Shown one piece after another: positions 31,171-41,722 of a DNA stretch of 64,000 nt. The first letter of the stretch is position 1, and every line of letters starts with the position of its first letter. A program made the translations under genes and the position numbers. The notes beneath the pieces are model-generated. The model was not told the origin of the DNA, ran no database searches, and saw nothing but the letters and a program-made list of their open reading frames with translations. The stretch spans positions 120,769 to 184,768 of the forward strand of contig NZ_JAGGOK010000070.1 of NCBI RefSeq assembly GCF_018614615.1, read 5' to 3'. The stretch comes from Streptomyces sp. ISL-100. Lineage in GTDB: Bacteria > Actinomycetota > Actinomycetes > Streptomycetales > Streptomycetaceae.

Positions 31171-33600
31171 GTGGACGCGCCCGTGACGATGTTCAGCGAG
31201 AGTCCGGAAGACCCGTTCGCTCTGCGCCGGGTGGCGTCGGTGGTGCTGGACAACCGCGGCGAGGTGGTCGGCTGGAGCGAGCGGGCCGAGCAGTTGCTCG
31301 GTTATTCGGTCGGAGAGGTGATCGGCCGGCGTGCGCTCGATTTCCTGGTTGACCCCGGCGACCGGCCGGTCGTCAGCGGCATCGTGGCGGAGTGCACGAG
31401 GGCACGGGGCTGGTTCGGGGTGGTGCCCCTCCGGCATCGCGGCGGGCACCGGGTGGAACTGGGGATCAGGGCGCGCGTGGTCACGAGGGCCGACTCGGTA
31501 CAGGAATGGTTCCTGGTCGGCGCCCCGGCGGGGGAGGTCACCCGGTGGGAGCTGGACCGTGCGGTCCTGGACGGTATGTACCGCCGGTCCCCGATCGGTC
31601 TTGTCGTCCACAGTCCGGACCTGAGGGTGGTACGGGTCAACCGGGCGATCGCACAGGTGAGCGGCCTCCCGACCGAGCGGCACGTGGGCCTTGGCAGCGC
31701 CGAGTTGCTGGTCAGCGAGGACGCTCAGGTGGTGGAGAGCCGATTGCGCCGGGTCCTGGATACGGGACGGCCCGAGATCTTCACCGAACAGTCCTCCCGA
31801 CTGCGGCGGGATCCCCACCGCGAGCTGGTCGTGTCCGCCTCGTCGTTCCGGATGGAGGATTCCACCGGCCGGGTCATCGGGGTCACCGAGCTGGTCGAGG
31901 ACGTCACCGACCGCCACCGGGCCCGGCGCCGGCTTGCCCTGCTCAACGAAGCCAGCGCCCGCATCGGGACGACGCTCGACGTGGGGCAGACTGCCCGCGA
32001 ACTGGCCGATGTGGCCGTGCCCGACCTCGCCGATCACGTGTCGGTGGACCTGCTGGAGCCGGTCCCCCGCGGCGAGGACCCGCCGCAGGAGACGACGGGG
32101 CCGGTTATCCGGATGGCCGTACGAAGCGTGTCGGTTCGAGAAGCGCAGCTGATGCATCCGGCCGGCGGACTGATTCACCTCCGCCCGGAGGCACCGCAAG
32201 CCAGGTGTCTGGCCGAGCGGCGACCGGTGCTTGAGCCGGCTGCCGGCATCTCGTCCGCGTGGTACTCGATGGAACTTCCACGCGCCCAAGGCGCCGTGGA
32301 CCTGGGCGTCCACTCGCTCATCGTGGTACCGCTAGCGGCACGCGGCCAGGTGCTGGGTGTGGTCAGTCTGTGGCGGTCGCGGCGCCCGGAACCGTTCGAG
32401 GAGGATGACCTCATGCTGGCCCAGGAGTTCGCCTCCCGCGGCGCCGTCACCATCGACAACGCCCGCCGCTACACCCAGCAGCAAAAGGCCGCGCTCACGC
32501 TGCAACGCAGCCTGCTTCCGCATGACGTACCCGAACACCCCGCCATCGAGGTGGCCCACCGCTACCTGCCGGCCAGTGCCGCTTCAGGCCTCGGAGGGGA
32601 CTGGTTCGACGTCATTCCCCTCTCCGGGACCCGCGTAGCCCTCGTCGTGGGCGACGTCGTCGGCCACGGGATCCACGCTGCGGCCACGATGGGCCGGCTG
32701 CGCACTGCCGTGCACACTCTGGCCAGCCTCGACCTCGAACCGGACGAGGTCCTCTCCCGCCTGGACGACCTGGTCAACCTCCTGGCCGCAGAGCAGGAAG
32801 CCGTCAACAGCGACCTGCCGCAGACCGAGCAGGTCGTCGGCGCGACCTGCCTGTACGCGGTGTACGACCCGATCTCCCGACGCTGCGCCGTGGCGTGTGC
32901 CGGCCATCTTCCGCCGGCGGTGGCGACCCCGGAAGGACGGGTGAGCCTGCTCGACATGCCTGTTGGTCCGCCGCTCGGTCTTGGCGGACTGCCGTTCGAG
33001 ATGAACGAGTTGGAACTGGCGGAGGGCAGCCTGCTCGCTCTCTACACCAACGGGCTCATCGAGACGCGGCACGGTGACATCGACGTACCACTGGCTCGCC
33101 TGCGCGCAATGCTGACCCGCCCGGCACAGCCGTTGGAGCAGACCTGCCAGGCGGTGTTGGATTCAGTGCTGACCGGCCACCCCAGAGATGACGTTGCGCT
33201 GCTCATCGCCCGTACCCGTGTACTGCCCCCCGAGAAGGTCGCGTCCTGGGAGCTGCCCGCGGAACCCACCGCGGCTGCCCGGGCGAGGGCGCTGACCAGG
33301 GCCAAGCTCACCGAGTGGGGGCTGGGGCAACTGACGTTCACCACCGAGTTGGTCGCCAGTGAGCTGGTCACCAACGCCTACCGGTACGCCGGCGGACCAG
33401 TGGTGTTGCGGCTCATCCATGACGGGAACCTGATTTGCGAGGTCTCCGACACGAGCAGCACCTCCCCCCACCTGCGCCGGGCTCGCAGCACCGACGAGGG
33501 TGGGCGCGGCCTTTTCTTGGTGGCCCAGTTCACCGAGCGATGGGGCACGCGCTATACGCGGGACGGCAAGACGGTATGGACGGAGCAGACGCTGGGCTGA
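31171..33600 (+). CDS. PAS-PAS-GAF-SpoIIE phosphatase-HATPase regulatory protein
   Basis: 809 residues from GTG 31171 (GAGGG 8 nt upstream); the longer frame starting at 30895 overlaps hsp20 and is not used. Order: two PAS domains (about 10-130 and 135-255), GAF (about 260-430), PP2C-type SpoIIE phosphatase (about 450-660, with GGDWFDV and GDVVGHG metal sites), and a C-terminal RsbW-like ATPase (about 680-809, with SELVTNAYRYAGG). Such proteins set the phosphorylation of anti-sigma-factor antagonists in response to redox, light or small ligands. Phosphatase and kinase-like activities share one chain, a common Streptomyces design. No anti-sigma antagonist gene is adjacent. Confidence 0.92.
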   Translation: MDAPVTMFSESPEDPFALRRVASVVLDNRGEVVGWSERAEQLLGYSVGEVIGRRALDFLVDPGDRPVVSGIVAECTRARGWFGVVPLRHRGGHRVELGIRARVVTRADSVQEWFLVGAPAGEVTRWELDRAVLDGMYRRSPIGLVVHSPDLRVVRVNRAIAQVSGLPTERHVGLGSAELLVSEDAQVVESRLRRVLDTGRPEIFTEQSSRLRRDPHRELVVSASSFRMEDSTGRVIGVTELVEDVTDRHRARRRLALLNEASARIGTTLDVGQTARELADVAVPDLADHVSVDLLEPVPRGEDPPQETTGPVIRMAVRSVSVREAQLMHPAGGLIHLRPEAPQARCLAERRPVLEPAAGISSAWYSMELPRAQGAVDLGVHSLIVVPLAARGQVLGVVSLWRSRRPEPFEEDDLMLAQEFASRGAVTIDNARRYTQQQKAALTLQRSLLPHDVPEHPAIEVAHRYLPASAASGLGGDWFDVIPLSGTRVALVVGDVVGHGIHAAATMGRLRTAVHTLASLDLEPDEVLSRLDDLVNLLAAEQEAVNSDLPQTEQVVGATCLYAVYDPISRRCAVACAGHLPPAVATPEGRVSLLDMPVGPPLGLGGLPFEMNELELAEGSLLALYTNGLIETRHGDIDVPLARLRAMLTRPAQPLEQTCQAVLDSVLTGHPRDDVALLIARTRVLPPEKVASWELPAEPTAAARARALTRAKLTEWGLGQLTFTTELVASELVTNAYRYAGGPVVLRLIHDGNLICEVSDTSSTSPHLRRARSTDEGGRGLFLVAQFTERWGTRYTRDGKTVWTEQTLG

Positions 33601-33799
33601 GGGTGTCTCGTCGCACCTGCGCACTGGTGCGTGGCGGACGGGACGCGTGCCGTGGCGGGCAGTCCTCTGCTCGGACTGGCCGAAGTTGAGGGCGCGTCGG
33701 GCCGGACGAGCGTTTCGGCCGGACACCACGTTGGGGCACCCCTTGCCGGCCTGAGAGGATCACCTGGACCCGTACGAACGAATGCAGGGGTGGGGAAAA

Positions 33800-33991
33800 A
33801 TGGCTGTTCTGGTGCTGCTCGGCGTCTTGGCGCTGGCCGTCGGCGGGTGTGTATGTGTCGTGTGGGCGGAGCGCGGCGGGCCACGCTGGGTCCGCGTCGT
33901 AGCGACCGTGACGCTCACCGCCGGCGAGCTGCTGCGCCGTTCCGGGAAGAACCGGCGCGGCCTTGGCGGGACCACCAGCGACGGCGACTAG
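33800..33991 (+). CDS. Small single-pass membrane protein, unknown
   Basis: 63 residues from ATG 33800 with GGGG 4 nt upstream. One hydrophobic N-terminal helix (about 2-22, VLVLLGVLALAVGG) is followed by a basic cytosolic tail (RRSGKNRRG). No family recognised; GC-rich third positions and a plausible ribosome site support it. Confidence 0.5.
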   Translation: MAVLVLLGVLALAVGGCVCVVWAERGGPRWVRVVATVTLTAGELLRRSGKNRRGLGGTTSDGD

Positions 33992-34078
33992 GAACTACCG
34001 CTCTTTTCGGGCTCATGTTTGATCACCTGCCGCCGGTCCCGGACAGGACGACCCATCCACGACCGGGGCATGGCGAGG

Positions 34079-35527
34079 CTATGGCTTGGTGACCGCGTCA
34101 CCCGTACCGCGGCGGAGTCGGTCCCGTACCACCGAGATGGCCACGACCAGCGCCGCCACCAGCACGGAGAGGATGACCTGGTCGCGCCCGGCGTCGTCGG
34201 TGAGCATGTAGACCAGTACGAACGAGATCATGGCGATGGTTGCCCACGTCAAATACGGGAAGAGCCACATCCGCACAACCAGCTTGTCCGGCGACTCGCG
34301 CAGCAGGATCGCACGCATTCTCAGTTGCGTGAAACAGATGACCAGCCAGACGAACAGTGCGACCGCGCCCGAGGAGTTCAGCAGGAACAGGAAGACGGTG
34401 TCGGGCCACTGGTAGTTGAAGAAGACCGCCACGAAGCCGAAGACGACCGAACCGAGGATCGCCGCCGTGGGCACACCCCGGCTGTTCGTGCGGGCGAAGG
34501 CCTTGGGCGCGTCGCGGCGCTCGCCGAGCGAGAAGGCCATGCGCGATGCGGTGTACAGACCGGAGTTGAGGCAGGACAGCACAGCGGTGAGCACGATCAC
34601 GTTCATGATCTGACCGGCGTGCGGGATGCCGATCGCGTCGAGCGCCGCGACGTACGAGCCCTTCTCGGTGATCGCCGGGTCGTCCCACTTCAGCAGCGAA
34701 ACGACGACCAGGATCGAGCCCAGGTAGAAGACGCCGATCCGCCAGATCACGCTGTTCGTGGCCTTGGTGACCGCGCGCCGCGGGTCTTCGGACTCGCCGG
34801 CGGCGAGGGTGACGATCTCGCTGCCCATGAAGGAGAAGACGACCATCAGTACGCCGGTGAGGATGGCCCCGGGACCGTTGGGCAGGAAGCCGCCGTGGCC
34901 GGTCAGATTGGTCAGGCCCACCGCTTCGTGGCTGGAGCCGGGCAGCAGGCCGAAGACCGCCAGCCCGCCGATCACGATGAAGGCGGCGATGGCGACCACC
35001 TTGATTCCGGCGAACCAGAACTCGAACTCGCCGTACGAGGAAACGGAGGCCAGATTCGTCGCGGTGAGCACGACCATGACGATGAGCGCCCAGCCCCACT
35101 GCGGAACAGCCGGAACCCAGCTCTCCAGGATCACGGCACCCGCGGTCGCCTCGACCGCCAGCACCACGACCCAGAAGAACCAGTAGAGCCAGCCGATCGA
35201 GAAACCGGCCCAGCGGCCCAGCGCCCGGTCCGCATAGGCGGAGAACGATCCGGAGGCCGGCTGCGCCGCGGCCATCTCGCCGAGCATCCGCATCACGAAG
35301 ACGACGATCGTGCCGACCAGGGCGTACGACAGCAGAATGCCGGGGCCGGTGGCCACGATGCCGGAGCTGGATCCGACGAACAGGCCGGCGCCGATCACTC
35401 CGCCAATCGCGATCATCGACAGATGGCGGTTCTTGAGTCCGGCGTGGAGCCCGTCCGGGGGAGGCGTCTGCCGGGTGTCACGCGGTGGCGAGGACGCCAC
35501 GTCGGCGCGCGTCGGTTGTGCGCTCAT
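34079..35527 (-). CDS. APC-superfamily amino acid permease (GABA/aromatic permease-like)
   Basis: 482 residues, AAGGA 6 nt before ATG. About twelve membrane helices, with the APC signature in helix 1 (IAIGGVIGAGLFVGSS) and FSFMGSEIVTLAAGE in helix 6. It resembles the GabP/AroP/ProY group: proton-coupled uptake of an amino acid, exact substrate not readable. Monocistronic by context. The right flank is a long intergenic region before katG. Confidence 0.93.
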   Translation of the reverse strand: MSAQPTRADVASSPPRDTRQTPPPDGLHAGLKNRHLSMIAIGGVIGAGLFVGSSSGIVATGPGILLSYALVGTIVVFVMRMLGEMAAAQPASGSFSAYADRALGRWAGFSIGWLYWFFWVVVLAVEATAGAVILESWVPAVPQWGWALIVMVVLTATNLASVSSYGEFEFWFAGIKVVAIAAFIVIGGLAVFGLLPGSSHEAVGLTNLTGHGGFLPNGPGAILTGVLMVVFSFMGSEIVTLAAGESEDPRRAVTKATNSVIWRIGVFYLGSILVVVSLLKWDDPAITEKGSYVAALDAIGIPHAGQIMNVIVLTAVLSCLNSGLYTASRMAFSLGERRDAPKAFARTNSRGVPTAAILGSVVFGFVAVFFNYQWPDTVFLFLLNSSGAVALFVWLVICFTQLRMRAILLRESPDKLVVRMWLFPYLTWATIAMISFVLVYMLTDDAGRDQVILSVLVAALVVAISVVRDRLRRGTGDAVTKP

Positions 35528-36342
35528 GCTCTGTCCTTACGGAGGGAAGGAAGTTGGGCAAGACCGCCCTGCGAGTCGCCCAAGCGCCGAGTTGGGTGGG
35601 ACGACGCTGTGGATGAGCAGAGGGGGAACCTGACCCGTCGTAGCAGGTGGGGCCGGTTTGCGGCGTACTCGCCGAAAGCTCTCGAGTGCTGACAGTCGCC
35701 CGGTCGCCCGGCCATTGCGGTGTCGCCGGTATGGGTCGCCGGTGTTAGACGCAGGGGTACGGGGCGCCGGGAAGGGGGGGACCTGGCGCGCGGAACCGGG
35801 GTACGCCGAAGGTAGGGGCGAAGTCGCCGGCACCACCATGGACAGATGTCATGCGCGGCAGAGCTGTGTTCATACAGATACTCAATAGGCGTCGCGGAGG
35901 GTTACGCACCGTTCGCCTCGGCGACAGCCAGTAGGACGATCGGGTTTGCCAGGTATGCCTCGCACAGAAGCCGTACGCAGTGCCGTTACGGCGGGACCAA
36001 TGGGGTACCCAGCGTCTCGGCAAGCGGACCAATCAGGGGCGTCGGCGCTGGGCGGTGAGACCGCGCGGGTTGGAGGACCATCGGAACTCTGAGCACTTAC
36101 CGTGTTCGTGGCGTCGAGACATTTGCGTCCCGCGCACCCAGAAGCTCAACACGACTTTGGAATCAGACTCCGACAAACGCTCGATTGTCGGTGTCGTGCG
36201 TGAGGATAGGAATTGTGCCGGCCGGCCGGCTCCGCGTTTGACTGCCGCGGGGCTGGTGAGGCTTTTCCAGCCTTGCAAACCAACGAACGTCAAGAGTAAG
36301 CAGCCAGCAGAAGGAAACACCGAGACAGGAAGAAGGACGGAC
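35528..36342. other. Long intergenic region upstream of katG
   Basis: 815 bp with no supported gene. A furA-like regulator gene, which often precedes katG in actinomycetes, is not encoded here. GAAGGA at 36332-36337 supports GTG 36343 as the katG start. I found no convincing promoter or Fur-type palindrome by eye. Confidence 0.45.
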
Positions 36343-38532
36343 GTGTCCGGCAGCGAAAGCGAGAACCCAGCAATCCCCTCACCGACCCCTACGCCGACTG
36401 GGCCCAGGACGAACAGGGACTGGTGGCCGAATCAGCTGGACCTTCAGGTTCTCCACCAGCACTCGCCCCGGTCCAATCCGATGGGCGAGGACTTCGACTA
36501 CGCAGAAGAGTTCGAGACCCTCGACGTCGACGCGCTGAAGCAGGACGTCTTCGAGGTGATGACGACGTCGCAGGACTGGTGGCCCGCCGACTACGGCCAC
36601 TACGGGCCGCTCTTCATCCGGATGAGTTGGCATGCCGCAGGCACGTACCGCATCGCCGATGGCCGGGGTGGTGGCGGCAGCGGCGCTCAGCGCTTTGCCC
36701 CCCTCAACAGCTGGCCGGACAACGCGAGCCTCGACAAGGCGCGCCGTTTGCTCTGGCCGGTCAAGCAGAAGTACGGCCGGAAAATCTCCTGGGCCGACCT
36801 TCTGGTCTTCGCCGGGAACTGCGCCATGGAATCGATGGGGTTCAAGACGTTCGGGTTCGGCTTCGGGCGAGAGGACATCTGGGAACCCGAGGAAATCTTC
36901 TGGGGGCCCGAGGACACATGGCTCGGAGACGAGCGCTACAGCGGCGACAGGGAACTCACCGGTCCTTTCGGCGCTGTGCAGATGGGACTGATCTACGTCA
37001 ATCCGGAGGGGCCCAACGGCAACCCCGATCCGATGGCTGCCGCCAGGGACATTCGCGAGACGTTCCGGCGTATGGCGATGAATGACGAGGAGACGGTTGC
37101 GCTCATTGTCGGCGGCCACACGTTCGGCAAGTGCCATGGTGCGGTCGATCCCTCGTACATCGGTCCGGAGCCCGAGGCCTGCCCCATGGAGCAGCAAGGC
37201 CTCGGCTGGAGGAACACGTACGGCAGCGGCAAGGGCGCCGACGCGCTCACCAGTGGGCTTGAGGGCGCCTGGACCTCCGAGCCGACGAAATGGGACAACG
37301 GGTACCTGGACAACCTGTTCAGGTACGACTGGGAGCTGACAACGAGCCCCGCCGGTGCGAAGCAGTGGACACCCACGGATCCCTCGGCCAAGGGCACTGT
37401 GCCTGACGCTCATGATCCGTCGAAGAGGCACGCTCCCATGATGCTGACGACGGACGTCTCGCTGAAGCTGGACCCGATCTACGGACCGATCTCGAAGAGG
37501 TTCCGCGAGAACCCGGACGAGCTCGCGGTGGCGTTCGCCAAGGCGTGGTACAAGCTGTTGCACCGCGACATGGGGCCCCTCTCGCGTTACCTCGGCCCGT
37601 GGATTCCCGAGCCGCAGCTGTGGCAGGACCCCGTCCCCGTGGTCGATCACGAGTTGGTCGCGGACGAGGACATCGCGGCCCTCAAGGGCAGGATCCTCGC
37701 CTCGGGACTGTCGATCCCCCAGCTGGTCACCACCGCTTGGGCGTCGGCGGCAAGCTTCCGCGGCACCGACAAGCGCGGCGGAGCCAACGGGGCTCGCATT
37801 CGACTCGCGCCGCAAAAGGACTGGGAGGTCAATGACCTGCCCGAGGTGGCCGAGGTGGTGCAGACCCTCGAGCAGATCAGGCAGGACTTCAACCGCTCAC
37901 AGGTCGGCGGAACGAAGATTTCGCTCGCTGACCTGATCGTCCTGGGCGGGTGCGCGGCTGTCGAGCGAGCCGCGAAGAACGCCGGGCACGACATCACGGT
38001 CCCGTTCGCCCCGGGGCGCACCGACGCCTCGCAGGAGCAGACCGACGTGGAGTCGTTCGCCGTGCTCGAGCCCAAGGCGGACGGGTTTCGCAACTACCTC
38101 CGGGAGGGAGAGAAGCTGTCGCCGGAGACTCTCCTGCTGGACCGCGCCAACCTGCTGACGCTGACCGCTCCCGAGATGACGGTTCTGATCGGCGGCATGC
38201 GGGCCCTGAACACCAGCTTCAAGGGGTCCCCGCACAGCGTCTTCACACACCGGCCGGAGACATTGGCCAACGACTTCTTCGTCAACCTGCTCGACATGGG
38301 CACGGAGTGGAAGGCGTCGGCCTCGACCGAGAACGTATTCGAAGGCCGGGATCGCGCCACGGGCGAGGTCAAGTGGACCGCCACCGCTGTCGACCTCATC
38401 TTCGGTGCGAACTCCCAGCTCCGAGCCGTCGCGGAGGTCTACGCGTCCCAGGACGCGGGAGAGAAGTTCGTGCGTGACTTCGTAGCAGCGTGGGACAAGG
38501 TGATGAACCTCGATCGGTTCGACCTCGCCTGA
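36343..38532 (+). CDS. katG: Catalase-peroxidase
   Basis: 729 residues, normal for KatG. Bifunctional heme enzyme that removes hydrogen peroxide and activates isoniazid-like substrates. The distal triad R93-W96-H97 in FIRMSWHAAG is intact. The Trp-Tyr-Met adduct residues are present (W96, Tyr in GLIYVNPEG, Met in FRRMAMNDEE), and the proximal His is in VGGHTFGK. The duplicated C-terminal peroxidase-like domain is complete. GTG 36343 is chosen with GAAGGA 5 nt upstream; an upstream in-frame extension is ignored. A strong hairpin follows. No adjacent furA, so regulation is by an unlinked factor. Confidence 0.98.
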   Translation: MSGSESENPAIPSPTPTPTGPRTNRDWWPNQLDLQVLHQHSPRSNPMGEDFDYAEEFETLDVDALKQDVFEVMTTSQDWWPADYGHYGPLFIRMSWHAAGTYRIADGRGGGGSGAQRFAPLNSWPDNASLDKARRLLWPVKQKYGRKISWADLLVFAGNCAMESMGFKTFGFGFGREDIWEPEEIFWGPEDTWLGDERYSGDRELTGPFGAVQMGLIYVNPEGPNGNPDPMAAARDIRETFRRMAMNDEETVALIVGGHTFGKCHGAVDPSYIGPEPEACPMEQQGLGWRNTYGSGKGADALTSGLEGAWTSEPTKWDNGYLDNLFRYDWELTTSPAGAKQWTPTDPSAKGTVPDAHDPSKRHAPMMLTTDVSLKLDPIYGPISKRFRENPDELAVAFAKAWYKLLHRDMGPLSRYLGPWIPEPQLWQDPVPVVDHELVADEDIAALKGRILASGLSIPQLVTTAWASAASFRGTDKRGGANGARIRLAPQKDWEVNDLPEVAEVVQTLEQIRQDFNRSQVGGTKISLADLIVLGGCAAVERAAKNAGHDITVPFAPGRTDASQEQTDVESFAVLEPKADGFRNYLREGEKLSPETLLLDRANLLTLTAPEMTVLIGGMRALNTSFKGSPHSVFTHRPETLANDFFVNLLDMGTEWKASASTENVFEGRDRATGEVKWTATAVDLIFGANSQLRAVAEVYASQDAGEKFVRDFVAAWDKVMNLDRFDLA

Positions 38533-38541
38533 GCCCGATGT

Positions 38542-38570
38542 CCCGGTCGGCCGCTCAGCGGCCGACCGGG
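38542..38570 (+). terminator. katG terminator hairpin
   Basis: Perfect 13-bp arms (38542-38554 and 38558-38570) with TCA loop, 9 bp after the katG stop. Confidence 0.75.
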
Positions 38571-38743
38571 AGACCCTCGGGATCCGCCACGCGATTTCTT
38601 CAGGGCAAGAAATGTCCTAAAGCCCTGTGATGGCGGATGAGGCAACGGCTTGTGGGCGCGAGGACGCTATGACCGGCTGTATTGATCATCGGTAGTGGCG
38701 GATCTGGTCTTGCCGTGCGTTCCGGGCCTGCACAATTTGGCTT

Positions 38744-40777
38744 GTGAACGATGACGACCCGTACCTGTGGCTGGAAGACGTTGAGGGTGAGGCCGCGCTT
38801 GCGTGGGTGGCCGAGCGGAACGCCGAGACGGAGGCCGTGCTGGCTGCCGGCACCGGGTTCGCGTCCCTGAAGGCGCGCCTGCGGGAGGTGTTGGACGCTT
38901 CGGACCGTATCCCTTACACCACCCGTCGCGGAGCGTTCCTTTACAACTTCTGGCGGGACGCAGGACACGTACGGGGTGTGTGGCGGCGTACGACGCTGGA
39001 GCAGTACCGCAAGGACGGTCCCGAGTGGGAGGTCCTCCTCGACGTCGACACGCTCGCCGCCGCGGAGGGTGAGAAGTGGGTGTGGGCCGGTGCGCGCGTA
39101 CGCCATCCGGAGTACGACCGGGCCCTGGTGCGTCTGTCGCGCGATGGTGGTGATGCCGTTGTGGTCCGCGAGTTCGACCTCTCCACCCGGGCTTTTGTCG
39201 ACGGCGGGTTCCAAGTGGAGGAGGCGAAGACGCGGATCGGGTGGATCGACGCCGACACCGTCTTCATCGGCACGGACTTCGGGCCGGGTTCGCTGACTGA
39301 CGCCGGCTATCCGCGCACGGTTCGCAGGTGGCGGCGCGGCACGCCCCTGGAGGAGGCCGCCCTGGTCTTCGAAGCCGAGGCGGGAGATGTGTCGGCCTGG
39401 GCCTGGCGCGACACCACCCCCGGTTTCGAGCGCGACTTCGTCGGCCGCACGCTGGACTTCTTCCGCAGCGAGATGTACCTGCTGACCACCGACGCCACGC
39501 TCGTGAAGATCGACGTTCCCGACGACGCCAGTGCTTATGCCCATCGCCGGCATCTGATCGTCACCCTGAAGTCCGATTGGCTCGGACAGCGGGCGGGCTC
39601 CCTGCTGGCGTTCGGCTTCGACGCCTTCCTGGCGGGCGACCGCACCGCCGAGGTGCTGTTCACGCCGGATGAGCGGACAGCTCTGAGCGGGCACTCATGG
39701 ACTCGCCACCATCTGATCCTGGAGACGATGCGCGACGTCAGCACCCGCATCGAGGTCCTCACGCCCGCCCCCGGCGGTGGCTGGGCGGGCAAACCCCTCG
39801 CGGACGTCCCGGCGCTGTCCGCGGTCACCGTTGTGGACACGGACCCGGACATCTCCGACGAGTATTTCCTCGACGTGTCGGGGTTCTTGCAGCCCTCCAC
39901 CCTCTACCGCGGGCAGATCGGCGCCGACACGGAGATCCTCAAGCAGGCTCCGGCCCGCTTCGACACGGCCGGTCTGGCGGTGGACCAGCTCTTCGCGACC
40001 TCCCGGGACGGTACGCGGGTGCCGTATTTCGTGATCGGCCCCGACCGTGCGCTCACCGGCCCCGGCCCCGCCCTGCTGTACGGCTACGGCGGCTTCGAGG
40101 TCTCCCTCACCCCCTTCTACGGCGCAGTGACCGGCAGGGCGTGGCTGGAGCGCGGCGGCACCTACGTGATTGCGAACATCCGAGGTGGCGGCGAGTACGG
40201 ACCGGACTGGCACCAGGCCGCGCTCGGCGCGTACCGGACGCGAGCCTTCGAGGACTTCGCGGCCGTCGCCGCGGACCTCATCGCGCGGGGCATCACCACC
40301 CCGGCCATGCTGGGCGCCGCCGGGGGCAGCAACGGTGGCCTGCTCATGGGCGCGATGCTCACCCACTACCCGGAGCTGTTCGGCGCGATCGTCGCCCAGG
40401 TACCGCTGCTCGACATGATCCGCTTCCATAAGCTCCTCGCCGGCGCGTCCTGGATCGCCGAATACGGCGACCCGGACAACGATGCCGATCGCCCCCACCT
40501 CCGTGGGCTCTCCCCCTACCATCGGCTCACCGCAGACCAGGTCTGCCCGCCGGTCCTGCTGATGACCTCCACCCGTGACGACCGCGTCCACCCCGGCCAT
40601 GCCCGCAAAATGGCCGCACGGCTGCGCGAACTCGGCCACCCGGTTCTGTTCCACGAGAACATCGGCGGTGGCCACGCAGGCGCCAGCGACAACGAACAGG
40701 CCGCCTACAACAAGGCCTTGGTGCATACCTTCTTGTGGCAACACCTCACACAACCGGTTCGGCCGGCGTCCGGCTGA
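38744..40777 (+). CDS. Prolyl oligopeptidase family serine peptidase (S9A)
   Basis: 677 residues, cytosolic. N-terminal MNDDDPYLWLED is typical of S9A. A seven-blade propeller occupies about residues 70-400. The alpha/beta-hydrolase domain has GGSNGG (catalytic Ser about 528), Asp in TSTRDDRVHPGHA and His in IGGGHAG. It cleaves short peptides after proline or related residues. No ribosome site precedes the GTG at 38744; a CACAAT hexamer ends 7 nt upstream, so translation may be leaderless. Confidence 0.92.
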   Translation: MNDDDPYLWLEDVEGEAALAWVAERNAETEAVLAAGTGFASLKARLREVLDASDRIPYTTRRGAFLYNFWRDAGHVRGVWRRTTLEQYRKDGPEWEVLLDVDTLAAAEGEKWVWAGARVRHPEYDRALVRLSRDGGDAVVVREFDLSTRAFVDGGFQVEEAKTRIGWIDADTVFIGTDFGPGSLTDAGYPRTVRRWRRGTPLEEAALVFEAEAGDVSAWAWRDTTPGFERDFVGRTLDFFRSEMYLLTTDATLVKIDVPDDASAYAHRRHLIVTLKSDWLGQRAGSLLAFGFDAFLAGDRTAEVLFTPDERTALSGHSWTRHHLILETMRDVSTRIEVLTPAPGGGWAGKPLADVPALSAVTVVDTDPDISDEYFLDVSGFLQPSTLYRGQIGADTEILKQAPARFDTAGLAVDQLFATSRDGTRVPYFVIGPDRALTGPGPALLYGYGGFEVSLTPFYGAVTGRAWLERGGTYVIANIRGGGEYGPDWHQAALGAYRTRAFEDFAAVAADLIARGITTPAMLGAAGGSNGGLLMGAMLTHYPELFGAIVAQVPLLDMIRFHKLLAGASWIAEYGDPDNDADRPHLRGLSPYHRLTADQVCPPVLLMTSTRDDRVHPGHARKMAARLRELGHPVLFHENIGGGHAGASDNEQAAYNKALVHTFLWQHLTQPVRPASG

Positions 40778-40919
40778 CCGGACGGGACTCTGGGAACACG
40801 CTCGTCGGCGGATGCCCCATTCCGACCGGCCCCCTGGCGCGCCGCCGATGAGTTCCGCCGGCCCGCCTCGTCTACCGGAGGAAGGAAGAACTCACCGGCG
40901 ACTTCTGTGGAGAGCCAGC

Positions 40920-41537
40920 ATGAGGAAAATCATCGCGCAGCTGTTCATCTCGCTCGACGGCGTCGTGGAGGCGCCCGACCAGTGGCACTTCCCCTACTTC
41001 AACGACGAGATGGGGGCGGCCGTCGACGCCACCCTCGGCGGCGCCGACACCTTGCTCTTGGGTCGTAAAACCTACGACAGCTTTGCCGGGGCCTGGCCCG
41101 AGCGGGAGGCCGCCGGAGGCGAGGACGCCCCCTTTGCCAAGGTCCTCGGTGACGCCCGGAAGATCGTCGTGTCGAACCGGCGGCTCGAATTCACCTGGCG
41201 GAACTCGGAGCAGCTCGAAGGCGATCTCGTCGAGGCGGTCACCGCCCTGAAGAACGAGCCTGGCTCCAGCCCCGTCTGGATGAGCGGTTCCGTCTCCGTC
41301 GTCCGGCGACTGCTGGGCGCAGGGCTGCTGGACGAGCTCCATCTGCTGGTGCACCCGATCGCGGTTCGCGCGGGCATGCGACTGTTCGACGAGGGCGAGG
41401 CTCCGATCCCCCTGAAGCTGCTTTCCTCCGAGACGTTCGGCACGGGAGTGCTCAACCTCTTCTACGCCCCCGCTGAATCGGCCGGCGAGGCAACCTACGA
41501 CGATGCCAAGTCCCACCTGTCCCAGCCCGAGCAGTAG
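40920..41537 (+). CDS. RibD/DHFR-like reductase-fold protein
   Basis: 205 residues from ATG 40920 with GGAG 7 nt upstream; the longer frame covers the end of the peptidase gene and is rejected. MRKIIAQLFISLDGVVEAP, LLGRKTYDSF and SGSVSVVRRLLGAGLLDELHL are typical of the RibD C-terminal family common in actinomycetes. Probable NADPH-dependent reductase of unknown substrate. Confidence 0.9.
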   Translation: MRKIIAQLFISLDGVVEAPDQWHFPYFNDEMGAAVDATLGGADTLLLGRKTYDSFAGAWPEREAAGGEDAPFAKVLGDARKIVVSNRRLEFTWRNSEQLEGDLVEAVTALKNEPGSSPVWMSGSVSVVRRLLGAGLLDELHLLVHPIAVRAGMRLFDEGEAPIPLKLLSSETFGTGVLNLFYAPAESAGEATYDDAKSHLSQPEQ

Positions 41538-41722
41538 CGCGCCGCCGTCGCCGCGCTCGTCGGAGACTGGCCTCGACGGGGGTTAGCGGGCCATTACTCA
41601 GCGGTTATCACCCGGTGAGGTGCGCCCGGTTACCGTCTGTTCCGGATTGAAAGCCTGTGCAGTCCCGCATTGCTCAGCCTCTCCTTTCCGACCCGTATTG
41701 CGCTATGTCTCAAGGAGCTGTG

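Noticed and set aside
36033..36320. Possible furA regulator upstream of katG
   Set aside because: The 95-aa minus-strand ORF has no Fur metal-binding motifs or helix-turn-helix.
35980..36342. N-terminal extension of katG
   Set aside because: No family similarity; GTG 36343 with GAAGGA gives the expected KatG length.
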